From contig JALJCO010000034.1 in NCBI GenBank assembly GCA_023101725.1, positions 62,001-126,000 on the forward strand: 64,000 bases of DNA, written 5' to 3'. Each line of letters starts with the position of its first letter. Within the stretch, counting starts at the first letter, position 1. The DNA comes from Atherinomorus stipes. Its lineage: Eukaryota; Chordata; Actinopteri; Atheriniformes; Atherinidae. A program made the position numbers and the translations under genes. Positions 34,176 through 43,075 of the stretch are shown here, piece after piece. The notes under the pieces are model-generated. The model saw only the letters and a list, made by a program, of their open reading frames with translations. It was not told where the DNA came from and did no database searches.

Positions 34176-35633
34176 TCACACAACGTCATCACTTTGTGGG
34201 AGTGGATCATAGTCAGAGTCCTTCTGAGCTAATAGCTGAAGTTGTAATTGGATCATAGTTTGAGACATGGCACGTGAAATCATTGATTTGACACAAGGAA
34301 TGATACAGGATATAAACAGACAGAAAAGGATCAAAATTGCAATTAGTGGTGTAGCAACTTTTAGCAGTAATTGCCACCAGGAGCCACTAGTCAACCAAGA
34401 GAGAAGATCCCAAGACTGTGGGCGACCATCATTATTCATAGCAGTTTGCAGACTTTTTAAGGCAGACATAGCTTCGTTAATATGTGTGTCATTTTCTCCA
34501 GGTATGTATGTACAGCAGGAAGTCCCAATAACACAGCAAACGCCACCTTGGGCTGCAGTAAGCAAGTCCAACACCATTCTGTTCTGCAGTGTCATCAATC
34601 TGAGGGCCTCAATTTCTTTATTTTGCCCTTCATTTATTTCAATAGACAGGTTTACAAATGAGTGAAACCTAAAATTCAGAGTCTCAATGTACAAAGAGTG
34701 TTTCCCTACACCTTCCCAAGGGAAGAGAGAATGAGTGACTTTTCCATCGATGCTCCAGATCTTGTGCTCGTCCGGGACATCAGAGCCCCAGATTGAGTCA
34801 TGAGGTTTGAAGTCTGGCACAGTTCTTCGTAGACGGTGGTGTTGCTGATGTTGCAGGTAGATCTTATAAGTGTGGTCAGACACCCACACCGGTGCACAAA
34901 CACCAGTCCAGTTCACAGGCAGCATGGAGTACACATTATGGCCACACAGCCACCAGCCATTTTGGATGAAGTAGGTGCCGTTGGAAGGTGAGCTGAGGTT
35001 TGTGGGGGAGCCCTCCCCAGAGGAAAGAGCCCTACCTTCAGTACAGTCAGTTGTGACGTTCAAAGCCCCCATCCAATATCCTCCTTTGGGGCAGTCGTCT
35101 TTGTCGCACATGTGGGTGTGGTTACCTTGGGTATAGCAGGTGTACTTCTGAGACTGTTCCTTTTTAAGGTATGCCACCTGTGGAGCAGGGGGGCCTGCAA
35201 CAGTAACATTCAGGTTAGCCCAAAACATCTTGTCACAGGTGCCGTTTGCCAGTCCTGGGCTGTGAAGGGCAGTGTCATTTACAATGACCTGCCTGTGCTG
35301 GTAGCCCACCCCAGCCATGGTGGCCATGCACTTGGCCTCGGTGACATTCATCCATCTGGCCTCCAGGTGGACTTGAGTTGAAGAGGGTGGCAGTTTGGAG
35401 CAGACATAGCAGCCTGTAGAATTAGTCTCTTTCATGATGTGAACAACGTACCGGTACCAGGTGTTGGTTTCATAAGGGTGTTTTGGGTCCCACATCCAGT
35501 CACTGTGGGCCTCACCACCGGTCCATCTTCTGGTGTGGTGGGTGGATGGGGATTTGTGGTGTCGGTACCAGAGGACAAAACACACTGCAGTCACAACACA
35601 GCAGAGGATCCACCTGAATTGTGGAGTCCCCAT
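34176..35633 (-). CDS. env: ERV envelope glycoprotein (Env), uninterrupted
   Basis: 485 residues, uninterrupted. There is an N-terminal hydrophobic signal or anchor (7-22), twelve N-x-S/T sites, a CXXC motif in the surface subunit (CYVC, 75-78) and a furin-like RLRR at 267-270. The TM subunit has the LQNRMVLDLLTAAQGG immunosuppressive-type segment (349-364), CX6CC (C366, C373, C374), a membrane span at about 422-448, and a tail with YDPL (475-478). CXXC plus CX6CC marks a gamma-type envelope with covalently linked subunits. The residues after RLRR are polar, with no ordinary hydrophobic fusion peptide. It starts 141 bp after the pol tail frame ends and is probably expressed from a spliced RNA. 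Similar envelopes have been captured as host genes in spiny-rayed fish (percomORF); here the full provirus argues for a virus gene. Confidence 0.95.
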   Translation of the reverse strand: MGTPQFRWILCCVVTAVCFVLWYRHHKSPSTHHTRRWTGGEAHSDWMWDPKHPYETNTWYRYVVHIMKETNSTGCYVCSKLPPSSTQVHLEARWMNVTEAKCMATMAGVGYQHRQVIVNDTALHSPGLANGTCDKMFWANLNVTVAGPPAPQVAYLKKEQSQKYTCYTQGNHTHMCDKDDCPKGGYWMGALNVTTDCTEGRALSSGEGSPTNLSSPSNGTYFIQNGWWLCGHNVYSMLPVNWTGVCAPVWVSDHTYKIYLQHQQHHRLRRTVPDFKPHDSIWGSDVPDEHKIWSIDGKVTHSLFPWEGVGKHSLYIETLNFRFHSFVNLSIEINEGQNKEIEALRLMTLQNRMVLDLLTAAQGGVCCVIGTSCCTYIPGENDTHINEAMSALKSLQTAMNNDGRPQSWDLLSWLTSGSWWQLLLKVATPLIAILILFCLFISCIIPCVKSMISRAMSQTMIQLQLQLLAQKDSDYDPLPQSDDVV

Positions 35634-35773
35634 TGCTGCTTAGTTAACAGAGATGCTCAACCCTCAGGAGCCTGTCAGGAAGGGGATCTGCTGGTTTCTT
35701 CACTGACGTTGAGACGCCACACCCTAAACGGTGAGGCCCCTTTGTAGTCAGACTTCCCCACCAACCTGAATTT

Positions 35774-36007
35774 CTAAGGGTCTAACACTCTCTGCAACTT
35801 ACAGTGACTGAGGTGTATCCAGCTAGGTCGCTGAGCAATTTTCACTGCAGTGGGGGTGGTCAGCAGAACTTGGAAGGGTCCCTCCCAGCGTGGAGCGGCC
35901 CAGTTCTTCCGTTTGATGACCTTTATGAACACCCAGTCTCCTGGTTTGATGGGGAGGAGTTTCCTGTGAAGGAGGAGAATCAGAAGGCAGTAAATTTGCA
36001 TTGGCAA
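35774..36007 (-). pseudogene. pol: ERV integrase C-terminal domain in shifted frame
   Basis: The 77-codon segment carries the W-x-G-P-F signature of the GPY/F module (WEGPFQVLL) typical of the gamma-like integrase C-terminus. It is in another frame from the integrase core, which runs on into unrelated residues to 35823. The shift falls near a G4 run (35951-35954). Confidence 0.8.
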
Positions 36008-38339
36008 CTTCTCTCTGTTTCAGTGTTCTGACCATAAAATCTGCTAATGTCTGTTCTTCAACAGCTGTTTCTAGGTCAGCTGAAAATATGGGAAGTCTGT
36101 ATGGTCTGCCATGAATTATTTCAAATGGAGTCAATCCATCAGGTGTTGGTGTGATATGCATATACAATTTCACTAAGTCCAGGCATTCTGGCCATGGACG
36201 TCTCGTGCTTTCCATGCATTTTCTCAGTCTGCTTTTTACAGTGCCATTAGTTCTCTCTACCAATCCTGCACTCTGAGGATGGTAGGCACAGTGATTTTTC
36301 AGCTCAATGCCCAAGTGTGAAGCCATGGTTTTCACTACTTCATTCACGAAGTGAGGACCATTATCACTGTAAATGGTCTGAGGGATGCCATGATTGGGAA
36401 TGATGGTTTTACAAATGGCTTTTGCCACTGTCAATGCATCAGCATGCTTTGAAGGGGTTAATTCAACCCATTTTGAGAAAGCACAGATCATCACCAGAAC
36501 ATATTTGTATGGTCCACTTTGTGTTAATTCAATGAAGTCCATGTGTATAGTCTGGAAAGGGTACAGAGGCTTAGGAAACTGGCCTCTTTTTGGTCTCATG
36601 TTGCCTTGTGGGTTGTGTCTAACACAGGTTGGACATGCTTTACAAAAATTTTTTAAGAATGCTTCTATTCCATATGTCGTGAAATGGAGCTGGATGATAG
36701 ATACCATCCTTCCTGTTGACACATGGCAAGGCCCATGTGTCACAATTGCTGCCGCTTTAAAAAGAGACTTTGGAAGAATAGGCTTGTTAGCAACATGATA
36801 AACTCCATCTGAGTTCAGAACTGCATGTTTTGTAAGCCATAGTTGTTTCTCAGAGGCTGGTGCATTTTGTTGCATGTCTTTAAGGATGGACAAATCAATC
36901 AGAGATGTGTCCTCATTCTGGAATAAGGTGTCTGTGTTGTGAAGACCAGCAGCTGCATTTTTAGCTGTCAGGTCAGCAAAACGGTTTCCATTCGAAACTT
37001 CATCAGTTCCTTTAGTGTGGGCTGCGCACTTGCAAAGCGCAAGGGCGGAGGGAAGTTGGACAGCTGCCAGTAGATCTGTGAGCAGGGAAGCGTGAGTCAC
37101 AGGCTTCCCTGTAGAGGTCACCATTCCCCTCCTTTGCCATTGTGCAGCAAAGTAAAACACAGTAGAGAAAGCATACTGACTATCAGTATAAACTGTCAGA
37201 GGTTGGCCTTCAGCCAGCGCACAGGCCCGTGTCAGGGCTACTAGCTCAGCAGCCTGAGCAGACATGTGAGTTGGGAGTGTACCAGCTTCAACAACATGAT
37301 CAGGGAGTTCCACTACTGCGTAACCCGTCAGGTTTACGCCAGTAGGGCTCTTTGAACAGGAACCATCAACAAACCAGACATAACCTTCAGCCAAAGGTGT
37401 GTCAATTAGATCAGGTCTTGGCAGCTGTAGCTGCTCAGTAGTGTCAAAACAGTTATGAGGACTGCCATCATCAGGCAGTGGGAGGAGAGTAGCTGGGTTC
37501 AGAACTGTGCAGCGTTTTATAGTCAAGTGAGGTTGTGATATCAGAGTGGCTGTGTAGGATAGATGCCTAGCAGGTGAGAGAAAGTTCATCTTACTTTGCA
37601 ACAGCAGTACATCAACAGCATGTGGAACCCATAATTCCATCTGATGAAACAACACAATGTCTGCACTGGCAGACACTGCCATAGCTGCAGCACATATAGC
37701 TTGAACACATGGCGGAAGGGAGAGTGCCACACTGTCAAGGCGTTTAGAATAAAACGCCAATGGTTTGAGTCGAGCACCATGTGACTGCAATAGCACAGAC
37801 GTCATAAACCCATTTTTACAATCAACAGTCTGAACAAAAGGTTTAGAATAATCAGGAAGCACGAGGGTAGTGGCCTCCATTAGGGCGTGTTTTAAGTCTG
37901 TGAACGCTTTCTCAGCTTCTGCATTCCACTGGACTGGGTCCGACATGGACATGGGAGTGGAATGAGTTATCTGCTGGAGGGGTTGTGTCCTCTCAGCATA
38001 ATGAGGGATCCATGCTCTACAATAATTACACAAACCCAGAAATGACATCATCTGTTTCTTTGTAATAGGTTTTGGAGTGGTAGCAATAACCTGCTTTCTG
38101 GATTTTTGTATCTGTTTGCCTGCTGCAGAAATTGTGTGTCCTAAGTAATGAACTTCCTCTTTCACCCACTGAAGTTTACTTTTACTGACTTTGTTTCCTG
38201 TGTCATACAGATGTTGTAGCAAAGCGAGAGAATCAGCTCTGCAGGCATCTGCTGTTTCTGAAGCAACCAAAAGATCATCTACGTAGACCAAAAGCTGGCT
38301 TTGGTCTGACATAGTGAAGTTAGACAAGCATGCCATCAT
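35823..38339 (-). CDS. pol: ERV Pol: RT palm/connection, RNase H, integrase core
   Basis: 838 codons are open. The reverse-transcriptase catalytic YVDD is at residues 19-22, so this frame begins between motifs A and C of the RT palm. RNase H follows with D325, E365, D386 and D456. Integrase has the HHCC zinc site (H535, H539, C569, C572) and the DD35E triad D601, D659, E695. All key residues are present. The RT N-terminal part lies upstream in a different frame (38336-38896), and the true integrase C-terminus is in a third segment (35774-36007). The last 50 or so residues of this frame are out-of-frame translation. Confidence 0.9.
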   Translation of the reverse strand: MMACLSNFTMSDQSQLLVYVDDLLVASETADACRADSLALLQHLYDTGNKVSKSKLQWVKEEVHYLGHTISAAGKQIQKSRKQVIATTPKPITKKQMMSFLGLCNYCRAWIPHYAERTQPLQQITHSTPMSMSDPVQWNAEAEKAFTDLKHALMEATTLVLPDYSKPFVQTVDCKNGFMTSVLLQSHGARLKPLAFYSKRLDSVALSLPPCVQAICAAAMAVSASADIVLFHQMELWVPHAVDVLLLQSKMNFLSPARHLSYTATLISQPHLTIKRCTVLNPATLLPLPDDGSPHNCFDTTEQLQLPRPDLIDTPLAEGYVWFVDGSCSKSPTGVNLTGYAVVELPDHVVEAGTLPTHMSAQAAELVALTRACALAEGQPLTVYTDSQYAFSTVFYFAAQWQRRGMVTSTGKPVTHASLLTDLLAAVQLPSALALCKCAAHTKGTDEVSNGNRFADLTAKNAAAGLHNTDTLFQNEDTSLIDLSILKDMQQNAPASEKQLWLTKHAVLNSDGVYHVANKPILPKSLFKAAAIVTHGPCHVSTGRMVSIIQLHFTTYGIEAFLKNFCKACPTCVRHNPQGNMRPKRGQFPKPLYPFQTIHMDFIELTQSGPYKYVLVMICAFSKWVELTPSKHADALTVAKAICKTIIPNHGIPQTIYSDNGPHFVNEVVKTMASHLGIELKNHCAYHPQSAGLVERTNGTVKSRLRKCMESTRRPWPECLDLVKLYMHITPTPDGLTPFEIIHGRPYRLPIFSADLETAVEEQTLADFMVRTLKQREVANANLLPSDSPPSQETPPHQTRRLGVHKGHQTEELGRSTLGGTLPSSADHPHCSENCSAT

Positions 38340-38896
38340 GGCCTGTGTGAAAATTGTGGGACTGTCGGCAAAACCTTGGGGCAGCCTCGTATAAGTATAT
38401 TTTTGGCCATTGTATGTAAAGGCAAACCAAAACTGAGAATCGGGGTGAATTGGGATTGAAAAAAATATGCATTGCTCAGATCCATGGTCGTAAAGAATTT
38501 ACAGGTAGGCTTAAGAGAATTTAGTATCGTATGAGGGTCTGGCACCAGAGATGCGCGCGTCTGTACTGCATCATTAACTGCGCGCAGATCTTGAATCATT
38601 CTCCAGTCAATACCATTTGCTTTTAAAACTGGAAAAATAGGCGTGTTACAGGGTGAGTCAGGGCAGGGGCGAACAACGCCCCCTTTCTGTAAATCAGATA
38701 TCACAGGTGCTACACCCTGGATTGCTGCAGGTTTCAGAGGGTACTGTTTGATTCTGGGTCTCCACTCAGATTTTGGTTTTATTTGAACAGGGGGAATTGA
38801 TGTGAGCAATCCTACATCTGAAGGACCAGTAGACCACAATGCATCCGGGAGGACAGACAACTCAATTTCTTCCTCCTGGGTGAGATATGTGTCCAC
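38336..38896 (-). pseudogene. pol: ERV reverse transcriptase, N-terminal part
   Basis: The segment reads through the RT fingers (IKQYPLKPAAIQGV, GIDWRMIQDLRAVN) to motif A, TMDLSNAYFF, whose aspartate is catalytic. Just after that the frame is lost at an A7/T7 homopolymer (38459-38465 on +), and RT continues in the next frame. It is in the same frame as the protease segment but separated from it by a TGA at 38902-38900. Confidence 0.88.
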
Positions 38897-38899
38897 TTG

Positions 38900-39790
38900 T
38901 CACTCCAGAGGGTGGACACGTGGTTCACCAGTAAGAAATTCACATCTGGCTGCTCTGTACATGTCTGTGCTTGGGCTGTATTCCCAGCCATCATGACTTT
39001 TTGCATAGTCTGTAGCTTCAGAAGCTATTTTAACACGCATGCCTACATCTGCCCATGAGATGTTATGGGGTTTGTACAGAGAAATATGAGGAATAGTCTG
39101 TAATTTATACAAGTGTTTCTCAGGTGTTGGCAAAATTACATCAAGTGCTGCTGTGGAGCGCAGATCAGAGTACAGATATGTGGTGGCTAACACCACGGGA
39201 GAATGAGTCAGAAAACTCTGAATATAGTCATCCTGTTGGTCATCTAGGATGTTCATGGTGGCATGGAGTTGCGAGGATCGCATAACATCTTGGGGATCAC
39301 TAAGATGTGTTTTTGCCTCCTTCAGTATTTGGGGTGGCACATGTGGATTCTGTTCAGGCAAGGCATCAAGGGAACAGTAAACTCGTTGGGACATGTTCGC
39401 CATGACATTAAAATGAGGGACCCTACAAGCTCTCATACCACCTTGTGTTGGAATGATTCCAATACCAAGTTGTGTCATTAAATCTCTACCTAGGAGATTG
39501 GTAGGACACGCAGGAGACAGGACCACTGAGGCTGAAACAGAATTTCCTGTTTCTGGGTCTTGTATGAGTGTGGGCTTGGACAGAGGTTCTTTGTTAGTTT
39601 GACCATCAGCAGATTTAACCCATAGATAATTTCGAGAAGGGATTAATGAGGGGATTTTTGTTTTCACTACTGTTTTACAGGCACCAGAGTCACATAGAAA
39701 ATCAACAAGAGTTCCTCCCAAGCGTAGCTGGATGTGAGGCTTTTCACTCAGAGCATTCAGCACCTCCCATGCTGAAAAAAGATCAACCAT
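38900..39790 (-). CDS. pro: ERV protease and start of Pol
   Basis: The retropepsin active site FLCDSGACKT (DSG, 34-36) and the downstream LLGRDLM flap-distal motif (near 98-104) identify an aspartic protease. It would cleave Gag and Gag-Pol in the budding particle. The frame is open upstream of the ATG as far as a TGA at 39835-39833, which is followed by CTAG. It is in the +1 frame relative to the gag frame as read. It ends at TGA 38902-38900, after which the RT segment begins in the same frame. It is probably translated as part of Gag-Pro-Pol and not from its own ATG. Confidence 0.88.
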   Translation of the reverse strand: MVDLFSAWEVLNALSEKPHIQLRLGGTLVDFLCDSGACKTVVKTKIPSLIPSRNYLWVKSADGQTNKEPLSKPTLIQDPETGNSVSASVVLSPACPTNLLGRDLMTQLGIGIIPTQGGMRACRVPHFNVMANMSQRVYCSLDALPEQNPHVPPQILKEAKTHLSDPQDVMRSSQLHATMNILDDQQDDYIQSFLTHSPVVLATTYLYSDLRSTAALDVILPTPEKHLYKLQTIPHISLYKPHNISWADVGMRVKIASEATDYAKSHDGWEYSPSTDMYRAARCEFLTGEPRVHPLE

Positions 39791-39797
39791 CTCCTCT

Positions 39798-41468
39798 TCA
39801 AGAGGGGGAGGTGTGGAGGAGGGTGGGTCTAGTCACACAGAGGAGCGAAACTCTCCTCCTACCTCTGCCTCTCCCTCCTCCTCTGGGCTGGTTTTGTTTT
39901 CTCTTCAGACATTCCTTGGCCCAGTGCCCGTTACTCCCGCAATTCCAGCATGCGTCTGGACTGTATGAGGCATTACGGTTGGGCTGGGGCCCCCTGCCTT
40001 GCCCACCACGGCCTCGGCCGTGGCGACCACCTCGGCCTTGCCGGAAAGCAGAATAATGTGCCACTAATACATCAGGGGGAACATCAGTAAGAGGGATATA
40101 ATCATCTTGGTAAAAAATGCCTGCTCCTCCAGTGCCTCCAGCACTCTTTGCATTTTTCTCAGCATGGCGTGCCCATAGCAAAAGGGTCGCAACAGATGCA
40201 GTGTCCAGCTCCACTAAATGCTTTCTAATCCATGCAGCCGTGGCTGGACGGTAGCCGACAAGCAAAGCATTTTTCAACTGCTGTTGGTAAGGGGAATTTT
40301 TATCTTCATCAAATGGAATGCCACTGTGAATCTTAAATTCTTTTTCAAAACGAAGATGAAAGTCATCAGCACTTTCATCTGCCTTTTGTTTGACACCAGA
40401 CAAGTGAATATAATTAGCTTTTTGAGCAAACTCAGTTCTCATCCGAGCAGCAAGACCTGTCCACTGAGTACTGTAATCTCCTGCTAGCTGGCCATCCAGA
40501 GGGTATGGGAAAGCATGGCCTGTTGCAGCATCTCTGCCAGTGTATGCACCTCTCACCCGGGCCCAGTCTTTTCCCAACAGGGACATAAGGGCCTGACCAA
40601 ACTCAACACCATTCAGACCATAGGAGTGGAGGACTCCAGTTAGATCTGTAATACACTGTTCAATATCCTCTTTTGGAGGAGTTACACCTTCAACTGCTTT
40701 CCTGGCCTCCTCCAGTGACCAGGGGCGGAAAACAGAAATAGTAGGTTGTTGGCCTGCACTAACATTAGGATTAGCTACTTGAATCATGGGAAAACTATGC
40801 ACTACATCTCCATTTTCTGTTTTAGCAGACCTTAGCTCATAGCCATGAGAGCTAAGTCCACTAGGATGTGGAGTAGGGGACCTTTCTGTACTTGGTTCTT
40901 TTTTAGGACCTCTACCTCTCTGGGTTTCTCCTGAACCACCTGCAGCACCATCATGTTTAGCATCAACCAGTTCACTTCCATCAGCTCCTGCTCCTGCTCC
41001 ACCACCACCAGCAGCCTGTGGTGGGGGCCTGTTACCACGCTGAGTTTCATTATCTTCAGGATGAACAAACAGCGTAGCTGCTGTACCAGCCTGTTGCAAT
41101 GCTCTCATTGCCTCTGCATACGGGCCGGGGTATGGGGGAGGCTGCAAACAGGTAGTATTAGGCTGAGCTCTCCTGTTCTTGGCATCCTGGATGCCTTTCT
41201 GCCTGATCTGAGCTTCAGTGAGCCACACCTTGGCCTGCACAAGCTCTTTCTCCTTCTTCTCCTTTCTTTGTCCCTTTTTCTTGCTCACACTTTGTTCTAA
41301 TGTGCACACAACTTTCCTCCAATCTTCCACTTTCAACTTTCCATCAATATCATATTTCTTTTTCCATTTTGGCAAAAACTGTACACTGTCTGGGTGCTTT
41401 TTAACCATATATTTTTCATCTCCTTCTAATGCCTCAGCCTTAGAGGACTTACAACAACTGCATCCCAT
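39798..41468 (-). CDS. gag: ERV Gag polyprotein, uninterrupted
   Basis: 556 residues. The N-terminus MGCSCCKSS is a strong myristoylation plus palmitoylation signal for membrane targeting, so this ATG is the right start. A charged lysine-rich matrix region follows, then the late-domain motif PPPY at 110-113 (recruits NEDD4-type ligases for budding). A long capsid region precedes a single CCHC zinc knuckle, CWNCGSNGHWAKEC, near residue 510, and a glycine/arginine-rich end. The last 30 or so residues differ in frame from pro. That is either a real +1/-2 relation or an indel in the purine-rich run near 39850-39890. The leader upstream is about 590 nt. Confidence 0.93.
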   Translation of the reverse strand: MGCSCCKSSKAEALEGDEKYMVKKHPDSVQFLPKWKKKYDIDGKLKVEDWRKVVCTLEQSVSKKKGQRKEKKEKELVQAKVWLTEAQIRQKGIQDAKNRRAQPNTTCLQPPPYPGPYAEAMRALQQAGTAATLFVHPEDNETQRGNRPPPQAAGGGGAGAGADGSELVDAKHDGAAGGSGETQRGRGPKKEPSTERSPTPHPSGLSSHGYELRSAKTENGDVVHSFPMIQVANPNVSAGQQPTISVFRPWSLEEARKAVEGVTPPKEDIEQCITDLTGVLHSYGLNGVEFGQALMSLLGKDWARVRGAYTGRDAATGHAFPYPLDGQLAGDYSTQWTGLAARMRTEFAQKANYIHLSGVKQKADESADDFHLRFEKEFKIHSGIPFDEDKNSPYQQQLKNALLVGYRPATAAWIRKHLVELDTASVATLLLWARHAEKNAKSAGGTGGAGIFYQDDYIPLTDVPPDVLVAHYSAFRQGRGGRHGRGRGGQGRGPQPNRNASYSPDACWNCGSNGHWAKECLKRKQNQPRGGGRGRGRRRVSLLCVTRPTLLHTSPS

Positions 41469-42055
41469 TGTAGTAGTACTCTGCTTTTATTTATTTATTT
41501 ATTCATTTATTCATTTATTTATTTATTTATTTATTCAATTAATTAAAATATGATCCTTAATGTAGGACTCCGGGGGACCTACTTCAACAGACTACTGGTT
41601 TGTTATCACCGTTAGGTTACCACCAGTACTGCTGCTTCAGTCCGTCCGTATCCTACCAGTCATTCACACAATCACCATTCACACCAAAGAGACTCTTTTT
41701 GTTTTATTATTTTTATCCCTGCCACCAGGAGTGTTTAATTAAAAATCACTCCAATCCAGAGGGGGACTCTAAACTACCCCTCCTTCCTTACTTTTTAGGC
41801 CTTTACTCTTTACCTGGTTTTAAAGAAAACCATTTACCTGGTTTTTAAAGAAAACCATACGTACGTTTCCCTGTGGTTCGTTGTTTCTCCGTCCGGATCC
41901 CGTCAATCCTCCACTGTCAGACGAAGATGACCTAAAACGCTGGCCCAGCGAGGAATTTACCCCCCGGGGCTTTGTCTTCCCCGATCAGGCTTGATGCGGG
42001 TCGTGCACGATGTCAGCGTGTCGTCCTCCGTCCGCCAGTAGATGGGTATGTTGGG
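41469..42055 (-). promoter_or_regulatory. ERV leader with an ATTT microsatellite
   Basis: This untranslated region between primer-binding site and gag should hold the packaging signal and splice donor, which I cannot place by eye. An ATTT/ATTC-type microsatellite (about 41483-41547 on +) lies close before the gag start, unusual in a retroviral leader. A 20-bp near-tandem phrase (tttacctggttttaaagaaaac) is repeated near 41811-41858. Confidence 0.6.
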
Positions 42056-42073
42056 ATCCGGGTCACGGCACCA
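42056..42073 (-). promoter_or_regulatory. ERV primer-binding site, tRNA-His type
   Basis: Five bases after the 5' LTR the - strand reads TGGTGCCGTGACCCGGAT. Its complement resembles the 3' end of tRNA-His (…gtcacggcacca), with one difference from the vertebrate version I remember. It would prime minus-strand DNA synthesis. Confidence 0.75.
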
Positions 42074-42078
42074 AGAAA

Positions 42079-42410
42079 TGTTGGAGATTTTTCTATTTCA
42101 CTACCAACATTAATTATAAAGAACCACACATTAGACACGACGGTCTTTTACAGCTTCTGCAGAAGGGGAGAGAGAGCTTCTCTTAAGCTGCTCATACAGG
42201 TAGAGATAACCAACTCTCTCCGAACTTCTGTGAGCAGAGGCCTGTTTTTATTAAACATAGGTGAGGTCAAGTTGACATTCATTAGAAGGAGTGGTAAGCT
42301 TGTGAAGAGGAGTATACAGGACTTATACTTTGATGTGTCCCGAGCAGAGAATTCAGTGACAGGTGCAGACCAGCACAGCTCATTAGATAAAATATGTGAA
42401 TACCTTAACA
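42079..42410 (-). repeat. ERV 5' LTR
   Basis: 332 bp, read as identical to 33693-34024. In provirus orientation it is the promoter LTR. It is followed by the primer-binding site on one side and by gctgg (42411-42415) on the other. Confidence 0.95.
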
Positions 42411-43075
42411 GCTGGTTCTGTGGTACGACCCTCAGCGGATCCTCTGCAGTTTGCAAACCAGGCAAACACTGAAGTTGAGGATGCTGCCACCTTCCTCCTG
42501 CAGAGATCCCTGCCCCACCTGGAGAGGCCTGGAATCACTGTCGGAATCATGCTCTATGATTTCTCCAGTGCTTTCAACACCATGCAGTCAGAACTCCTGA
42601 GGGACAAGGTGAAACATGCAGGCACCAGATGACAGCACGGGTCCAGGACTTCCTGACCAGCAGGCCTCAGTTTGTGAGGTCCAGGGACTGTGGGTCTGAC
42701 ACCATGGTCTACAACATGGGGGTCCTTCAAGGGACAGTTCTGGCTCCTCTCCTCTTCACCATCTACACCGCCGACTTCACTCATCACACCCTGAACTGTC
42801 CCTCCAGAAGTTCTGGGATGACTTGGCCATCGTCGGTCTCGGTCAACAATGGAGATGAGGCTGAGTGCCGGAAACTCAACCGGAACTGTCGGCTGGTGTG
42901 AGGAACTGCCTCCGGGTTAGTGCCGTAAAAACCGAAAAGCTGGTATTGGACCTCTGCTGGCACAACAGCAGCCCTCCTGCAGCAGTGACTATTCAGGAAA
43001 CGGACATGGAGATGGTGGACTCGTACAAATACCATCAATACCCAGGCTCTTTAATAAAGTCACCAGTGACACGTC
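42411..43075 (+). pseudogene. LINE reverse-transcriptase fragment, right of the ERV
   Basis: This continues the LINE cut at 33692. It includes GITVGIMLYDFSSAFNTMQ (catalytic motif A, near 42532-42588), GVLQGTVLAPLLFTIYTADF (near 42718-42777) and KTEKLVLD near 42930, spread over several frames. The YADD region is degraded, so it is a dead copy. Together with 33605-33692 it fixes the ERV integration site. Confidence 0.8.

Larger units (their letters stand above)
33693..42410 (-). mobile_element. Complete gammaretrovirus-like endogenous retrovirus
   Basis: This is an 8.7-kb provirus in - orientation: 5' LTR 42410-42079, primer-binding site, leader, gag, pro, pol, env, polypurine tract, 3' LTR 34024-33693. 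LTRs are 332 bp, read as identical, begin TG and end CA, and are bordered by a 5-bp duplication in a LINE. There are no accessory genes. The gene order, CCHC gag, GPY/F-type integrase end and CX6CC envelope place it with gamma-like (class I) fish retroviruses. Pol is broken by one stop and two frame shifts, so this copy as read could not make full Pol. Identical LTRs imply a very recent insertion. Confidence 0.95.

Noticed and set aside
34267..34665. + strand frames antisense to env and gag
   Set aside because: Shadows of the - strand ERV genes, with no independent motif.
34176..35633. Env as the captured host gene percomORF
   Set aside because: It lies in order within a complete provirus with identical LTRs, so it is a viral gene of a recent insertion; only the type of envelope is similar.
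41972..42472. 166-residue + strand open frame over the ERV LTR
   Set aside because: It runs through LTR and leader in antisense and is repeated at the other LTR; it is a shadow of non-coding sequence.
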